DNA of 40,249 nt from Nostoc sp. UCD121 (GTDB taxonomy: Bacteria; Cyanobacteriota; Cyanobacteriia; Cyanobacteriales; Nostocaceae): the NCBI RefSeq assembly GCF_014222285.1, contig NZ_JACKZS010000050.1:1-40249 (forward strand), written 5' to 3'. Under the pieces are notes generated by a model. It saw only the letters and a list, made by a program, of their open reading frames with translations. It did not search any database and was not told the DNA's origin. How positions within the stretch are numbered: the first letter of the stretch is position 1; each line of letters opens with the position of its first letter. Of this stretch, positions 8,401 through 16,338 are shown one piece after another. The position numbers and the translations under genes are program-made.

Positions 8401-8846
8401 TGGGTTGTTTGTGCGATCGCTTTTAGCACACCAAAGGCGATCGCGGTTTTTGTAAAGGATTTTTGTATATTAAGCTTAATTAGCAAGAATTTGGTGGCAA
8501 TCTCCAATACCACTTAATTGCCTCTTCAAAATTCAGAATTTAGACATACTTATTCAGATTAATTTTTTGAAGGTGCCTTGAAAAAATATTAATGATAGCT
8601 GGTTTGAGCAAAGCTAATGTTATTTGTAAACTGAAAAGTTTTCTAACTTAACAAATGGTATGTATATATAAATACAGTGCTTCTATTGAAAGTTAATGTT
8701 AAGATTAATGATATTCTACGTAAATCGTGAGAATAAAATCTCAAACCACAAACATTTTTGTATAAAACAAAACTCGACGAATTTTTATGAGTTGAGTTTA
8801 TGTAAGTGGTAGAGAAATATAGAATACAACATATCAATTTTGAAGA
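8401..8846. other. Divergent promoter region, PEP-CTERM gene and Nudix gene
   Basis: This 446-base region is AT-rich and has HIP1 octamers at about 8415 and 8439, close to the PEP-CTERM start. It must contain both promoters because the two genes point away from each other. A 64-codon open frame on the minus strand (8643-8837) has the composition of random AT-rich sequence and is not called. Confidence 0.5.
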
Positions 8847-9341
8847 TTGAACGTTATTGCTTTTTTTCCGGCAGCTGTCCAGTCCACACGTAGCTTATGG
8901 CGTATTGGACAAACAGTATTGGGTATTATATTTCGTCATCCCATTACTGGTACTAGTATCATCCCAATTTTACCTGATGGTCGGATAGTACTGATCCGAC
9001 GACGTGATGATGGTCTTTGGGCATTGCCTGGAGGCATGGTGGATTGGGGAGAAGATATTCCCAATACAGTCCGCCGGGAATTGATCGAAGAAACCGGGCT
9101 AGAATTGGTGAAAATCAACCGTTTGGTAGGAGTTTACTCTGCACCAGACCGCGACCCCAGAATCCATTCAATTTGTATTGCGGTTGAAGCCGAGGTGCAT
9201 GGGACAATGGAGATTCAAGATACTTTGGAAGTCATGGAAATCCAAGCTTTTTCTCCCAATTTGCTACCTTCAGGACAGATGTCTCACGACCATACTAGGC
9301 AGTTGCAAGACTACTTAAATGGCTTGACAACACTGGCATAA
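8847..9341 (+). CDS. Nudix hydrolase
   Basis: This 164-residue protein carries a complete Nudix box: GMVDWGE (residues about 62-68), then seven residues, then RELIEETGL. Box glutamates bind the divalent metals used to cleave a nucleoside diphosphate linked to another moiety. The substrate (ADP-ribose, NADH, oxidised nucleotide or other) cannot be read from the box. The N-terminal 25 residues (NVIAFFPAAVQSTRS...) lie outside the fold. The frame has no ATG before the Nudix box and is closed by TGA just upstream, so a TTG at 8847 is the best start; that makes initiation weak or the start uncertain by a few codons. It is a single-gene unit. Confidence 0.87.
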   Translation: MNVIAFFPAAVQSTRSLWRIGQTVLGIIFRHPITGTSIIPILPDGRIVLIRRRDDGLWALPGGMVDWGEDIPNTVRRELIEETGLELVKINRLVGVYSAPDRDPRIHSICIAVEAEVHGTMEIQDTLEVMEIQAFSPNLLPSGQMSHDHTRQLQDYLNGLTTLA

Positions 9342-9344
9342 CAA

Positions 9345-9589
9345 TAAATATTTTGTTATTAGTCATTGGTCATTTGTCCTTTGTCATTTTTCATTTGCCT
9401 CCAAAGTTCTGATTTAAGGAAGCTTCTCTACGAGAGGCTGCGCCCTAGGCGTAGCTATGCCGCAGGCTTTACGAGATGCTACGCTAACGGTTCAGACTTC
9501 TCTGTTTATAATTTTCCCAAAACTAATGACAAATGACTAATGACAAATGACTATTTATTATGGTGCTAAAAGTTAACTACTAAATTAAA
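9345..9589. repeat. Repeat-filled spacer: heptamers flanking a palindromic dispersed element
   Basis: TCATTGG/TCATTTG heptamers at about 9362-9398 are answered by the complementary TGACAAA units at 9524-9552. Between them, at about 9421-9492, lies a GC-richer element made of short complementary words (CTCTACGAGAGGCT, GGCGTAGC, GCTACGC). Related words occur at 31785-31815 and 36976-37015. The heptamers on either side read in opposite senses, so the whole block could fold as one large hairpin. No coding capacity is seen. Confidence 0.65.
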
Positions 9590-10402
9590 ATGAATACACT
9601 ATTCCGTAACTCCCGGATAAAGCTCTCTCAAGGGCTTGTATTCTGGCGTGAAGTCGGTCAAAAAACTCCTATAATTTTTTTACATGGTGCTTGGAATGAA
9701 AGCAGTCAATGGTTATCTGTGATGGAGTCACTTGCACAAGATTTTCATTGTTTTGCACCTGATTTGTTAGGGTTTGGTGAGTCAGAAAATCCTAATATCC
9801 ACCATTCAATAGATTTGCAAGTAGAGTGTTTAGCTGAATTTTTGCAAGCTGTCAAGCTAGAAAAAGTATATTTAGTAGGACATTCTCTTGGGGGTTGGAT
9901 TGCTGCTAGTTATGCTTTAAAGTATCCTGAGAAAATCGATGGTTTGGTATTGCTTGCACCAGAGGGTGTAGAGATAGCAGGACAGGAAGAGTATTGCCGG
10001 AAGATGCGGCGATTATTGAATTATCCACCACTAATAGTTAAATTGTTGCGATCGCTAACTCCCTTAACTAAAATCCTGGGTTGGCATGAGAAAATTGCCC
10101 AAGACTTGCAGCTGCGTCAGTCGCTATTGCCTTATCCTAGAGGTTGCCAGTTACTTTTCAAACGGCGACAGATAGAAATTGAAGCGGAATTAGTGCAAAA
10201 GCGGCTTTATATGATAGATGTGCCGGTTTTTATTTTACAAGGTGGGCAAGATACACCAGATGCTTTAGCCAAAAGTCGGGTTTATGCTCAACTGATGCCG
10301 AAAGTTGAGTTGAAAATGATTTCCCATGCCGGAAATGATTTACCAGAATCTTGTGCTGGGGTTGTAGCACTTGAAATTCGGGAGTTTATTCAAGGAAATT
10401 AG
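9590..10402 (+). CDS. Alpha/beta-fold hydrolase
   Basis: This 270-residue protein has the alpha/beta hydrolase core. FLHGAW near residue 32 supplies the oxyanion hole, and the nucleophile elbow GHSLGG places Ser99. The acid is probably the Asp in QGGQDTPD (about residue 222), and the base is probably the His in ISHAGNDLPE (about 245). Residues about 130-195 form an Arg/Leu-rich cap. The family includes esterases, lipases and haloperoxidase-like enzymes, and the substrate cannot be named from sequence. No signal peptide is seen, so it is cytosolic. It stands alone between a repeat-filled spacer and the convergent coaX. Confidence 0.88.
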   Translation: MNTLFRNSRIKLSQGLVFWREVGQKTPIIFLHGAWNESSQWLSVMESLAQDFHCFAPDLLGFGESENPNIHHSIDLQVECLAEFLQAVKLEKVYLVGHSLGGWIAASYALKYPEKIDGLVLLAPEGVEIAGQEEYCRKMRRLLNYPPLIVKLLRSLTPLTKILGWHEKIAQDLQLRQSLLPYPRGCQLLFKRRQIEIEAELVQKRLYMIDVPVFILQGGQDTPDALAKSRVYAQLMPKVELKMISHAGNDLPESCAGVVALEIREFIQGN

Positions 10403-10535
10403 TAATTACAGATATCCCTAAAAGAAGGTTTATTTATATTAATTAAATAAACGTCAGGAGCAATATAATGGCTAGGTCTTAAAACCGAAATTTTCATTTT
10501 TTGGCTCTGCGAAATACTTAATTTGGTCAGTTGCC

Positions 10536-11345
10536 TTAATCACCCATTACTATTTCCCGCATTCCCCAAAAAATTAAATTGGGTTCTACAAGCAAACGTG
10601 CTGTAATTTCAGGATACAAGGCTTGTAGATAGTTTAGTAATAAACTGCGATCTCCCCCTTTAATCGCAATTTTGCCATCAGGAGATAATTGCAACCACGC
10701 CTCAATAAATTCTTTAATTCCAGCTAATATTGTATAAACTACTCCACTCTGAATAGCCTCTATAGTGTTGATGGCAAAACGTGGTGGTAGAGATGGAAAA
10801 TTTGGCATTTCTACTAATGGTAATTGTCCTGTTTTTTGACCGAGAGTTGCAAATTGCAAACCTAATCCCGGCAAAATTGCACCTCCAACTAGACACTCAT
10901 TAGCATCCGCAGCCGTAAAAGTTAGTGCTGTCCCAGCATCAATCACCAACATTGGAAAACCCCAAATTTTTCCCGCCCCCCACAAAGCTAAAGCGCGGTC
11001 AATTCCTAGTGTGGAATAAATACCTTTTAGCGGTACTTTGTCTAATGTAATAACATGAGTATTTGGGTAAGTTTGCCAAATAGCAGTTTGACCTGGAACT
11101 ACGGAGGCGATTAAGAGAGGGCAGAGGGGGAGAGTGTTTGTTAGAGATTTAAATTCGGGAAAAATTTTCTCTAGTAAATCATTCAGGGTTTGACATTCAG
11201 CCAACTGTTGTATGACAGACTCAGGAAGATAGTCAGTATCCCACGCTGAGTAAAGCGTCTCGCCAACAAACAACGCCCAATGTAGCCGAGAGTTCCCAAT
11301 TTCCAACGCTAGCCAAATTTCCTCTCTGTGCGTCTGCGGTTTCAC
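10536..11345 (-). CDS. coaX: Type III pantothenate kinase
   Basis: CoaX phosphorylates pantothenate, the first committed step of coenzyme A synthesis. The 269 residues carry the ASKHA-fold landmarks: an N-terminal phosphate loop [14 protein letters not shown] (about 13-26), [11 protein letters not shown] with the catalytic-type Asp, [11 protein letters not shown] as the second phosphate motif, and [13 protein letters not shown] in place of the commoner DIGNT is a variation often seen in cyanobacteria. No ATG is available, and translation probably starts at the GTG at 11345, which leaves only a short tail before the core. It is transcribed away from flv3 across a 109-base divergent spacer. Confidence 0.92.
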   Translation of the reverse strand: MKPQTHREEIWLALEIGNSRLHWALFVGETLYSAWDTDYLPESVIQQLAECQTLNDLLEKIFPEFKSLTNTLPLCPLLIASVVPGQTAIWQTYPNTHVITLDKVPLKGIYSTLGIDRALALWGAGKIWGFPMLVIDAGTALTFTAADANECLVGGAILPGLGLQFATLGQKTGQLPLVEMPNFPSLPPRFAINTIEAIQSGVVYTILAGIKEFIEAWLQLSPDGKIAIKGGDRSLLLNYLQALYPEITARLLVEPNLIFWGMREIVMGD

Positions 11346-11403
11346 ACTTTTAACTTTTTTAAGTCAGCCATAGATTTTTTAATAAAAATTAACATTCATC
11401 ACG

Positions 11404-11443
11404 TGTCACAATAAAAGAAGAGGAACAAATACTCATTGTGTCA
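11404..11443. promoter_or_regulatory. Candidate operator upstream of flv3
   Basis: TGTCACAAT (11404-11412) and ATTGTGTCA (11435-11443) form an inverted repeat matching at eight of nine positions, 22 bases apart. It ends one base before the ribosome binding site AAGGAGGGAG of flv3. It could bind a dimeric regulator or fold in the leader mRNA. No regulator is identified, and I saw no GTA-N8-TAC (NtcA) site in this 109-base spacer. Confidence 0.4.
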
Positions 11444-11454
11444 AGGAGGGAGTT

Positions 11455-13179
11455 ATGGTAGCGCTCACCGAAAAAACTGAAAAACGGCTCACCATACAGA
11501 CTGTAGAGATCGGTCAAGAGACGACGGCAATTCGCTCTTTAGACTGGGATCGCGATCGCTTCGATATTGAGTTTGGTCTGCAAAACGGTACTACTTATAA
11601 CTCGTTTCTTATCCGTGGGGAGCAGACAGCTTTAGTTGATACCTCCCACGAAAAGTTTCGTCAACTATACTTTGATACGCTCACCGGACTAATCAAACCA
11701 ACAGATATTGATTATCTAATTATCAGCCACACCGAGCCAGACCATAGCGGTTTAGTTAAAGATTTGCTGCTTATGGCTCCAGAAATTACCGTTGTCGGTT
11801 CTAAAGTGGCGATTCAGTTTCTTGAAGATTTCGTACATCAGCCATTTAAGCGGCGGATTGTGAAAAATGGCGATCGCTTAGATTTGGGCAACGGGCATGA
11901 ATTTGAATTCGTAATTGCCCCCAATTTACATTGGCCGGATACCATTTTTAGCTTCGACCACAAAACCAAAACTCTCTATACCTGCGACGCTTTTGGGCTG
12001 CACTATTGCTCAGATAGCACCTTTGATGAAGACTTGGCGGCGATCGAAGAAGACTTTCACTATTACTACGATTGCTTGATGGGGCCGAATGCCCGCTCAG
12101 TTTTGTCTGCCCTGAAGCGGATGGGAGAACTAAAAACCATCAATATGATTGCCACAGGACACGGGCCATTATTATCTCACAACGTTGAGGAACTAGTTGG
12201 ACGTTACCGCACTTGGAGTCAAACCCAAACCAAACCAGAAACGGTGATTGGGATATTTTACGTTTCCGAATACGGATATAGCGATCGCCTCGCGCAAGCA
12301 ATTGCCAACGGCATCGGTAAAACCGGTGTCGCCGTGGAAATTGTCGATTTGGGATCTGAAGTCGATTTACAAGAACTGCGGGAACTAGTTAGCCGTTGTG
12401 CAGGGCTAATTGTTGGTCTACCTCCGGCTTCTGGTGCTGCGAGTATCCAATCTGCACTCAGCACAGTTTTAGGATCTGCCAAAGAAAAGCAAGCTATCGG
12501 TGTGTTTGAAACTGGCGGTGGCGATGATGAGCCGATAGATCCTTTGCTGAGTAAATTCCGTAATTTGGGCTTAATAACAGTTTTTCCAGCGATTCGGATT
12601 AAAGAAGCGCCTACAGAAAATACCTATAAGTTGTGTGAAGAAGCGGGTACAGACTTAGCTCAATGGGTAACACGCGATCGCAGCATCAAAGCGATGAAAT
12701 CCCTTGGTGCTGACTTAGATAAAGCATTAGGTAGACTTAGCGGCGGACTGTATATCATCACTGCCAAAAAAGGCGATGTATCTAGTGCGATGTTAGCTTC
12801 GTGGGTGAATCAAGCTAGCTTCAAACCCTTGGGATTTTCCATTGCAGTAGCCAAAGATCGGGCAATTGAATCACTCATGCAAGTAGGCGATCGCTTTGTT
12901 CTCAACGTTTTAGAAGAAGGCAATTTCCAGCCACTCATGAAGCACTTTTTGAAACGGTTCGCCCCTGGTGCTGATCGCTTTGAAGGAGTAAGAACCCAGC
13001 CAGCCGAAAATGGTGCCCCCATCCTCAACGATGCCCTCGCGTACATGGAGTGCGAAGTCGTCAGTAGAATGGATTGCGGCGACCATTGGGCAGTATACAG
13101 CACCGTCTACGCCGGACGAGTTTCTAAACCCGATGCTTTAACTGCTGTGCATCACCGCAAAGTCGGAAATCACTATTAA
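11455..13179 (+). CDS. flv3: Flavodiiron protein Flv3 (probably heterocyst-type Flv3B)
   Basis: Flv3 reduces oxygen to water with electrons from photosystem I/NAD(P)H. In heterocysts the B-type form protects nitrogenase. The 574 residues have the cyanobacterial three-part layout: metallo-beta-lactamase-like di-iron domain (about 35-245), flavodoxin domain with FMN (about 255-400), and a C-terminal flavin reductase domain (about 425-565). The canonical iron ligands are all present: His92, Glu94, Asp96 and His97 in HTEPDH, then His159, Asp178 and His236. AAGGAGGGAG gives a strong ribosome binding site. flv1 follows on the same strand after 143 bases with no sll0218-like gene between, which excludes the flv4-flv2 arrangement. 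The B-type call rests on this adjacency, as in the flv3B-flv1B pair of Anabaena. Confidence 0.92.
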   Translation: MVALTEKTEKRLTIQTVEIGQETTAIRSLDWDRDRFDIEFGLQNGTTYNSFLIRGEQTALVDTSHEKFRQLYFDTLTGLIKPTDIDYLIISHTEPDHSGLVKDLLLMAPEITVVGSKVAIQFLEDFVHQPFKRRIVKNGDRLDLGNGHEFEFVIAPNLHWPDTIFSFDHKTKTLYTCDAFGLHYCSDSTFDEDLAAIEEDFHYYYDCLMGPNARSVLSALKRMGELKTINMIATGHGPLLSHNVEELVGRYRTWSQTQTKPETVIGIFYVSEYGYSDRLAQAIANGIGKTGVAVEIVDLGSEVDLQELRELVSRCAGLIVGLPPASGAASIQSALSTVLGSAKEKQAIGVFETGGGDDEPIDPLLSKFRNLGLITVFPAIRIKEAPTENTYKLCEEAGTDLAQWVTRDRSIKAMKSLGADLDKALGRLSGGLYIITAKKGDVSSAMLASWVNQASFKPLGFSIAVAKDRAIESLMQVGDRFVLNVLEEGNFQPLMKHFLKRFAPGADRFEGVRTQPAENGAPILNDALAYMECEVVSRMDCGDHWAVYSTVYAGRVSKPDALTAVHHRKVGNHY

Positions 13180-13322
13180 TAAGGGGAGCAGGGGAGCAGA
13201 GGAGCAGAGAGAATAATTAATAACCAATGCCCAATGCCCCATGCCCCATGCCCAATACTTCGGCTTCGCGGTAGTTGAGCGCAGTCGAAACTCAGTACAA
13301 GTGCCCAATGCCCAATAAAGCC
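13180..13322. repeat. Repeat-filled flv3-flv1 spacer with 63-bp dispersed repeat, copy B
   Basis: The spacer starts with GGGGAGCA-type repeats, followed by several CCCAATG/CCCCATG heptamers. Positions 13248-13310 are the exact reverse complement of 4232-4294. More CCCAATG units then lead to the flv1 start at 13323. If flv3 and flv1 share a message, this whole block is transcribed and can fold. Confidence 0.85.
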
Positions 13323-15035
13323 ATGTCAAAAAATAAACCTCGTGATGTTCAAGTTTATCCCATAGCTACAGATACAAGAATACTGCGATCGCGCAGTTGG
13401 TCAAGGCTCAGATTTGAAATTGAATATGCCCTTGCCAAGGGTACAACTGCTAATTCTTATTTAATTGAAAGCGATAAAAATGCCATCATTGACCCTCCAG
13501 GGGAAACGTTTACAGAAATTTATTTAGAAGCCTTACAGCAGCGTTTCCATCTCGAAGACTTAGATTATGTAATTTTGGGACACGTCAACCCTAACCGCGC
13601 TGCAACTTTAAAAGCTTTGTTAGCAATTGCTCCACAAATCACTTTTGTTTGTTCTAATCCAGGGGCAAGAAATTTACGTGCGGCGCTGGAAAATCCAGAT
13701 TTACAAATTCTCGTTATGCGTGGTGAAGAAACCCTAGATTTGGGTAACGGGCATAATTTACAATTTATTCCCACCCCTAACCCTCGCTATGCAGATCAAC
13801 TTTGCACCTACGATCCGCAAACAGAAATTCTCTACACAGATAAGTTATTTGGAGCGCATGTTTGTGGAGATCAGGTATTTGATGAAGGCTGGGAAGTCTA
13901 TAACGAAGATCGGCGCTATTATTTTGATTGCCTCATGGCTCCCCATGCCCGTCAAGTAGAAACAGCGCTGGATAAACTAGCCGATTTCCCCGTGAGAATG
14001 TATGCCAATGGACACGGGCCTTTAGTACGCTATGGCTTAATCGACCTGACCAAATCTTATCGAGAATGGAGTCAACAGCAAACTTCTGCTGACTTGACAG
14101 TAGCGTTAATTTATGCATCAGCTTATGGAAATACAGCAACCTTAGCCCAAGCGATCGCTCGTGGCATTACCAAAGCTGGTGTCGCTGTAGAATCGATTAA
14201 CTGCGAATTTACTGAACCAGAAGAAATTCGGGCGGCTGTAGAAAAAGCCGGTGGTTTCATTATGGGTTCTCCAACTCTCGGCGGTCATGCACCCACACCG
14301 GTGCAAACAGCTTTAGGAATTGTGCTATCCACCGCGACTAATAATAAACTCGCTGGTGTTTTTGGTTCCTTTGGCTGGAGTGGGGAAGCAGTTGATTTAA
14401 TTGAAGGTAAATTAAAAGATGCTGGTTATCGGTTTGGTTTTGACACCATCCGCGTGAAATTTAAACCTGACGATGCCACCTTACAATTGTGTGAAGAAGC
14501 CGGAACCGACTTTGCCCAAGCACTGAAGAAAGCTAGAAAAGTACGATCGCCAAGTCAACCTTCTACTACTGTAGAACAAGCAGTTGGTCGTATTGTTGGT
14601 TCTTTGTGCGTTCTGACTGCCAAAGAAGGCGATAGATCAAGTGCCATGTTAGCCTCTTGGGTAGCTCAAGCTAGCTTTAATCCGCCAGGTTTAACCATAG
14701 CCGTCGCTAAAGAACGGGCAGTAGAAACACTGACCCATACAGGAAACAAATTTGTCCTCAATATTCTTAAAGAAGGGAATCATTTGGGGTTGATGAAGCA
14801 CTTTCTCAAACCCTTTGGCCCTGGACAAGATAGATTTGCCGATGTCGCCGCCCAAGAAGCTGAAAACGGTTCTCCTATACTTACAGATGCCTTGGCATAT
14901 CTGGAATGTTCTGTACAAAACCGGATGGAATCTGGCGACCATTGGCTAGTTTATGCCACTGTCGAGAATGGCAAATTGTTAGATAATGATGGCATCACAG
15001 CCGTGCATCATCGCAAGTCGGCAACTTATTATTAA
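13323..15035 (+). CDS. flv1: Flavodiiron protein Flv1 (probably heterocyst-type Flv1B)
   Basis: Flv1 is the partner of Flv3 in oxygen photoreduction. The 570 residues have the same three domains as the upstream gene. The di-iron site is degenerate: the HxExDH motif reads HVNPNR (His87, Asn89, Asn91, Arg92). The later His and Asp ligands are Arg155 and Lys174, and only the last His (231) remains. Loss of ligands is typical of Flv1 and Flv2 and distinguishes them from Flv3 and Flv4. I start at the ATG at 13323 (MSKNKPRDV) because it aligns with the family; 16 extra upstream codons would be encoded by the 63-bp repeat. It forms a same-strand pair with flv3. A hairpin at 15086-15109 follows. Confidence 0.92.
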   Translation: MSKNKPRDVQVYPIATDTRILRSRSWSRLRFEIEYALAKGTTANSYLIESDKNAIIDPPGETFTEIYLEALQQRFHLEDLDYVILGHVNPNRAATLKALLAIAPQITFVCSNPGARNLRAALENPDLQILVMRGEETLDLGNGHNLQFIPTPNPRYADQLCTYDPQTEILYTDKLFGAHVCGDQVFDEGWEVYNEDRRYYFDCLMAPHARQVETALDKLADFPVRMYANGHGPLVRYGLIDLTKSYREWSQQQTSADLTVALIYASAYGNTATLAQAIARGITKAGVAVESINCEFTEPEEIRAAVEKAGGFIMGSPTLGGHAPTPVQTALGIVLSTATNNKLAGVFGSFGWSGEAVDLIEGKLKDAGYRFGFDTIRVKFKPDDATLQLCEEAGTDFAQALKKARKVRSPSQPSTTVEQAVGRIVGSLCVLTAKEGDRSSAMLASWVAQASFNPPGLTIAVAKERAVETLTHTGNKFVLNILKEGNHLGLMKHFLKPFGPGQDRFADVAAQEAENGSPILTDALAYLECSVQNRMESGDHWLVYATVENGKLLDNDGITAVHHRKSATYY

Positions 15036-15085
15036 TCAATCATCGCCAATTTCCGACCCCAGCCTATTTTTACTAGTACAATTGT

Positions 15086-15109
15086 TTCCCTTCTCGCTTA
15101 CGGGAAGGG
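15086..15109 (+). terminator. Weak hairpin after flv1
   Basis: TTCCC/GGGAA (15086-15090 with 15102-15106) or CCCTTC/GAAGGG (15088-15093 with 15104-15109) can pair. No T-run follows directly, so this is either a poor terminator or the edge of another dispersed repeat. Confidence 0.35.
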
Positions 15110-15186
15110 GTTATGGGTGGAGTGCTTTGATTTTTTTGTTTTAAGGCTGGAAATTACACAGCACTAGTGGTTTGATTTTTATTGCC

Positions 15187-15414
15187 ATGATGTTACGTGA
15201 ACTTGAAGATCAAGCACTGAGATTATCTGCCGAGGATCGTTGGCAGTTAATCAATACATTAATGCGATCGCTCCAACCAAAACTTCAGCCAACTTCAAAG
15301 CCGAAAGGTTTAGCTGCGAATTTAATCGGTATTGCCAGGACTAACACATTGCCACCTACAGATGAAGAAGTGAAAGCAATGCTAGATGAGCGGTTGGTGC
15401 AAAAGTATCTGTAA
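15187..15414 (+). CDS. Putative antitoxin of a PIN-type toxin-antitoxin pair
   Basis: This 75-residue protein has an N-terminal amphipathic helix (LRELEDQALRLSAEDRWQL), a basic Pro/Lys-rich linker and an acidic C-terminal helix (DEEVKAMLDERLVQKYL). This layout is common in cyanobacterial antitoxins paired with PIN-domain toxins, where the C-terminal helix neutralises the toxin. I start at the ATG at 15187; a second ATG follows directly and a TTG lies five codons upstream. Its TAA overlaps the ATG of the PIN gene by one base (TAATG), the usual coupled arrangement. The assignment depends mainly on this neighbour, and I cannot name the DNA-binding fold with confidence. Confidence 0.62.
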   Translation: MMLRELEDQALRLSAEDRWQLINTLMRSLQPKLQPTSKPKGLAANLIGIARTNTLPPTDEEVKAMLDERLVQKYL

Positions 15415-15674
15415 TGCGAGTTTTATTTGATACGAACGTTCTGCTAGATGCTTTGCTAGCGCGTGAACCTTTTTTGGCGGATGCTGCTTTTTTGCTGGAG
15501 ACGGTTGAATCGGGACAAGTTGAAGGGTTTATGTCGGCCACAACGGTTACGGATGTGCATTATTTAGTTGGACGACAGAGTAAGAGTGCTGAAGTTGCGA
15601 TTGCAGCAGTGACTCAATTGTTGGCATTGATGGAAATTTGTGCGGTGGATCGTGGGGTTTTTATGGCTAACTGA
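15414..15674 (+). pseudogene. Truncated PIN-domain toxin (VapC-like)
   Basis: The 86 residues start MRVLFDTNVLLDALL, the N-terminal half of a PIN ribonuclease domain with the first metal-binding Asp (DTN). VTDVHYLVGR and a helix MEICAVDRGVF follow before a stop. PIN toxins of this type run to about 130-140 residues, and the missing half normally holds the remaining acidic residues (the DFEDA and TRN-D regions). After the stop at 15674 the sequence passes in about ten bases into the terminator of the opposite-strand RNA-binding gene, so the 3' half has been deleted rather than frame-shifted. It is probably inactive as a nuclease. The antitoxin upstream appears intact. Confidence 0.72.
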
Positions 15675-15680
15675 ACTGGA

Positions 15681-15717
15681 ATAAAAAAGGCTCAAGCATT
15701 TCTGCCTGAGCCTTTTC
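15681..15717 (-). terminator. Rho-independent terminator of the RRM protein gene
   Basis: On the minus strand AAAAGGCTCA pairs with TGAGCCTTTT (15685-15694 with 15707-15716), ten pairs around a 12-base loop that has two more G-C pairs. It continues into TTTTTTAT. It lies about 30 bases past the stop of the RNA-binding protein gene and has a textbook form. Confidence 0.9.
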
Positions 15718-15748
15718 TAGATTAAACTAAATAATTTTCGCCTAATCT

Positions 15749-16078
15749 TTAGTAGCGACCACCGCCACCACCACGGTTGTAGCCACCGCCACCACCGCCA
15801 CGATTACCACCGAAAGAACCACCGCCACCTCTGTCTTCTCTGGGCTTAGCCTTATTCACTTTAAGGTCACGACCCATCCATTCAGCACCATCAAGGGATT
15901 CAATGGCTTTGGTTTCTTCGTCTTCTGAACTCATTTCCACGAAAGCAAAACCGCGTAAACGGCCTGTTTCACGGTCAGTAGGTAGCTGAACGCGCTTTAC
16001 AGAACCATATTCTGCAAAAACAGTACTCAGCGCATCTTGTGTAACTTCATAGGAGAGGTTACCAACGTAAATTGACAT
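15749..16078 (-). CDS. RRM-type glycine-rich RNA-binding protein (Rbp family)
   Basis: This 109-residue protein has one RNA recognition motif (about 2-80) and a glycine-rich tail. RNP2 is IYVGNL (residues 3-8) and RNP1 is RGFAFVEM, with the aromatic residues that stack on RNA. The tail is built of GGGGG/NRGGGG repeats with Tyr and Arg. Cyanobacterial Rbp proteins of this type are often cold-induced and have been linked to mRNA localisation and stability. I take the ATG at 16078 (MSIYVGNL); an in-frame TTG just upstream is unlikely. GGAGAC lies about eight bases before it. A leader of unknown length precedes it, and a strong terminator follows at 15681-15717. Confidence 0.93.
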   Translation of the reverse strand: MSIYVGNLSYEVTQDALSTVFAEYGSVKRVQLPTDRETGRLRGFAFVEMSSEDEETKAIESLDGAEWMGRDLKVNKAKPREDRGGGGSFGGNRGGGGGGYNRGGGGGRY

Positions 16079-16338
16079 CAAATGTCTCCAAAATCATAAG
16101 TTTGTAGAGATTTAGATTTCGGAGAGAAGTCTGTAATACCAAAAGGGAAAAGCCTGTCAATACTAAAATCAAACACTGTCGCCGAATTAATTCTCATTTC
16201 ACTTCCCATTCTTACATAGCGACTAACTTTCTGGGGGAAAGTTTGAAAAACTGTTATAAAAAGTTATATTGCAAGTTGATAGCTAGGTGCTAGGTATTTC
16301 CAAAAGGGGTGAGGCTATAGCCAGCCGCACCCGATAAA

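Noticed and set aside
8643..8837. A 64-residue minus-strand frame in the PEP-CTERM/Nudix divergent region
   Set aside because: AT-driven composition, no ribosome binding site and no recognisable motif.
11346..11454. An NtcA site (GTA-N8-TAC) upstream of flv3
   Set aside because: No match found by eye in the spacer; only the inverted repeat at 11404-11443 is present.
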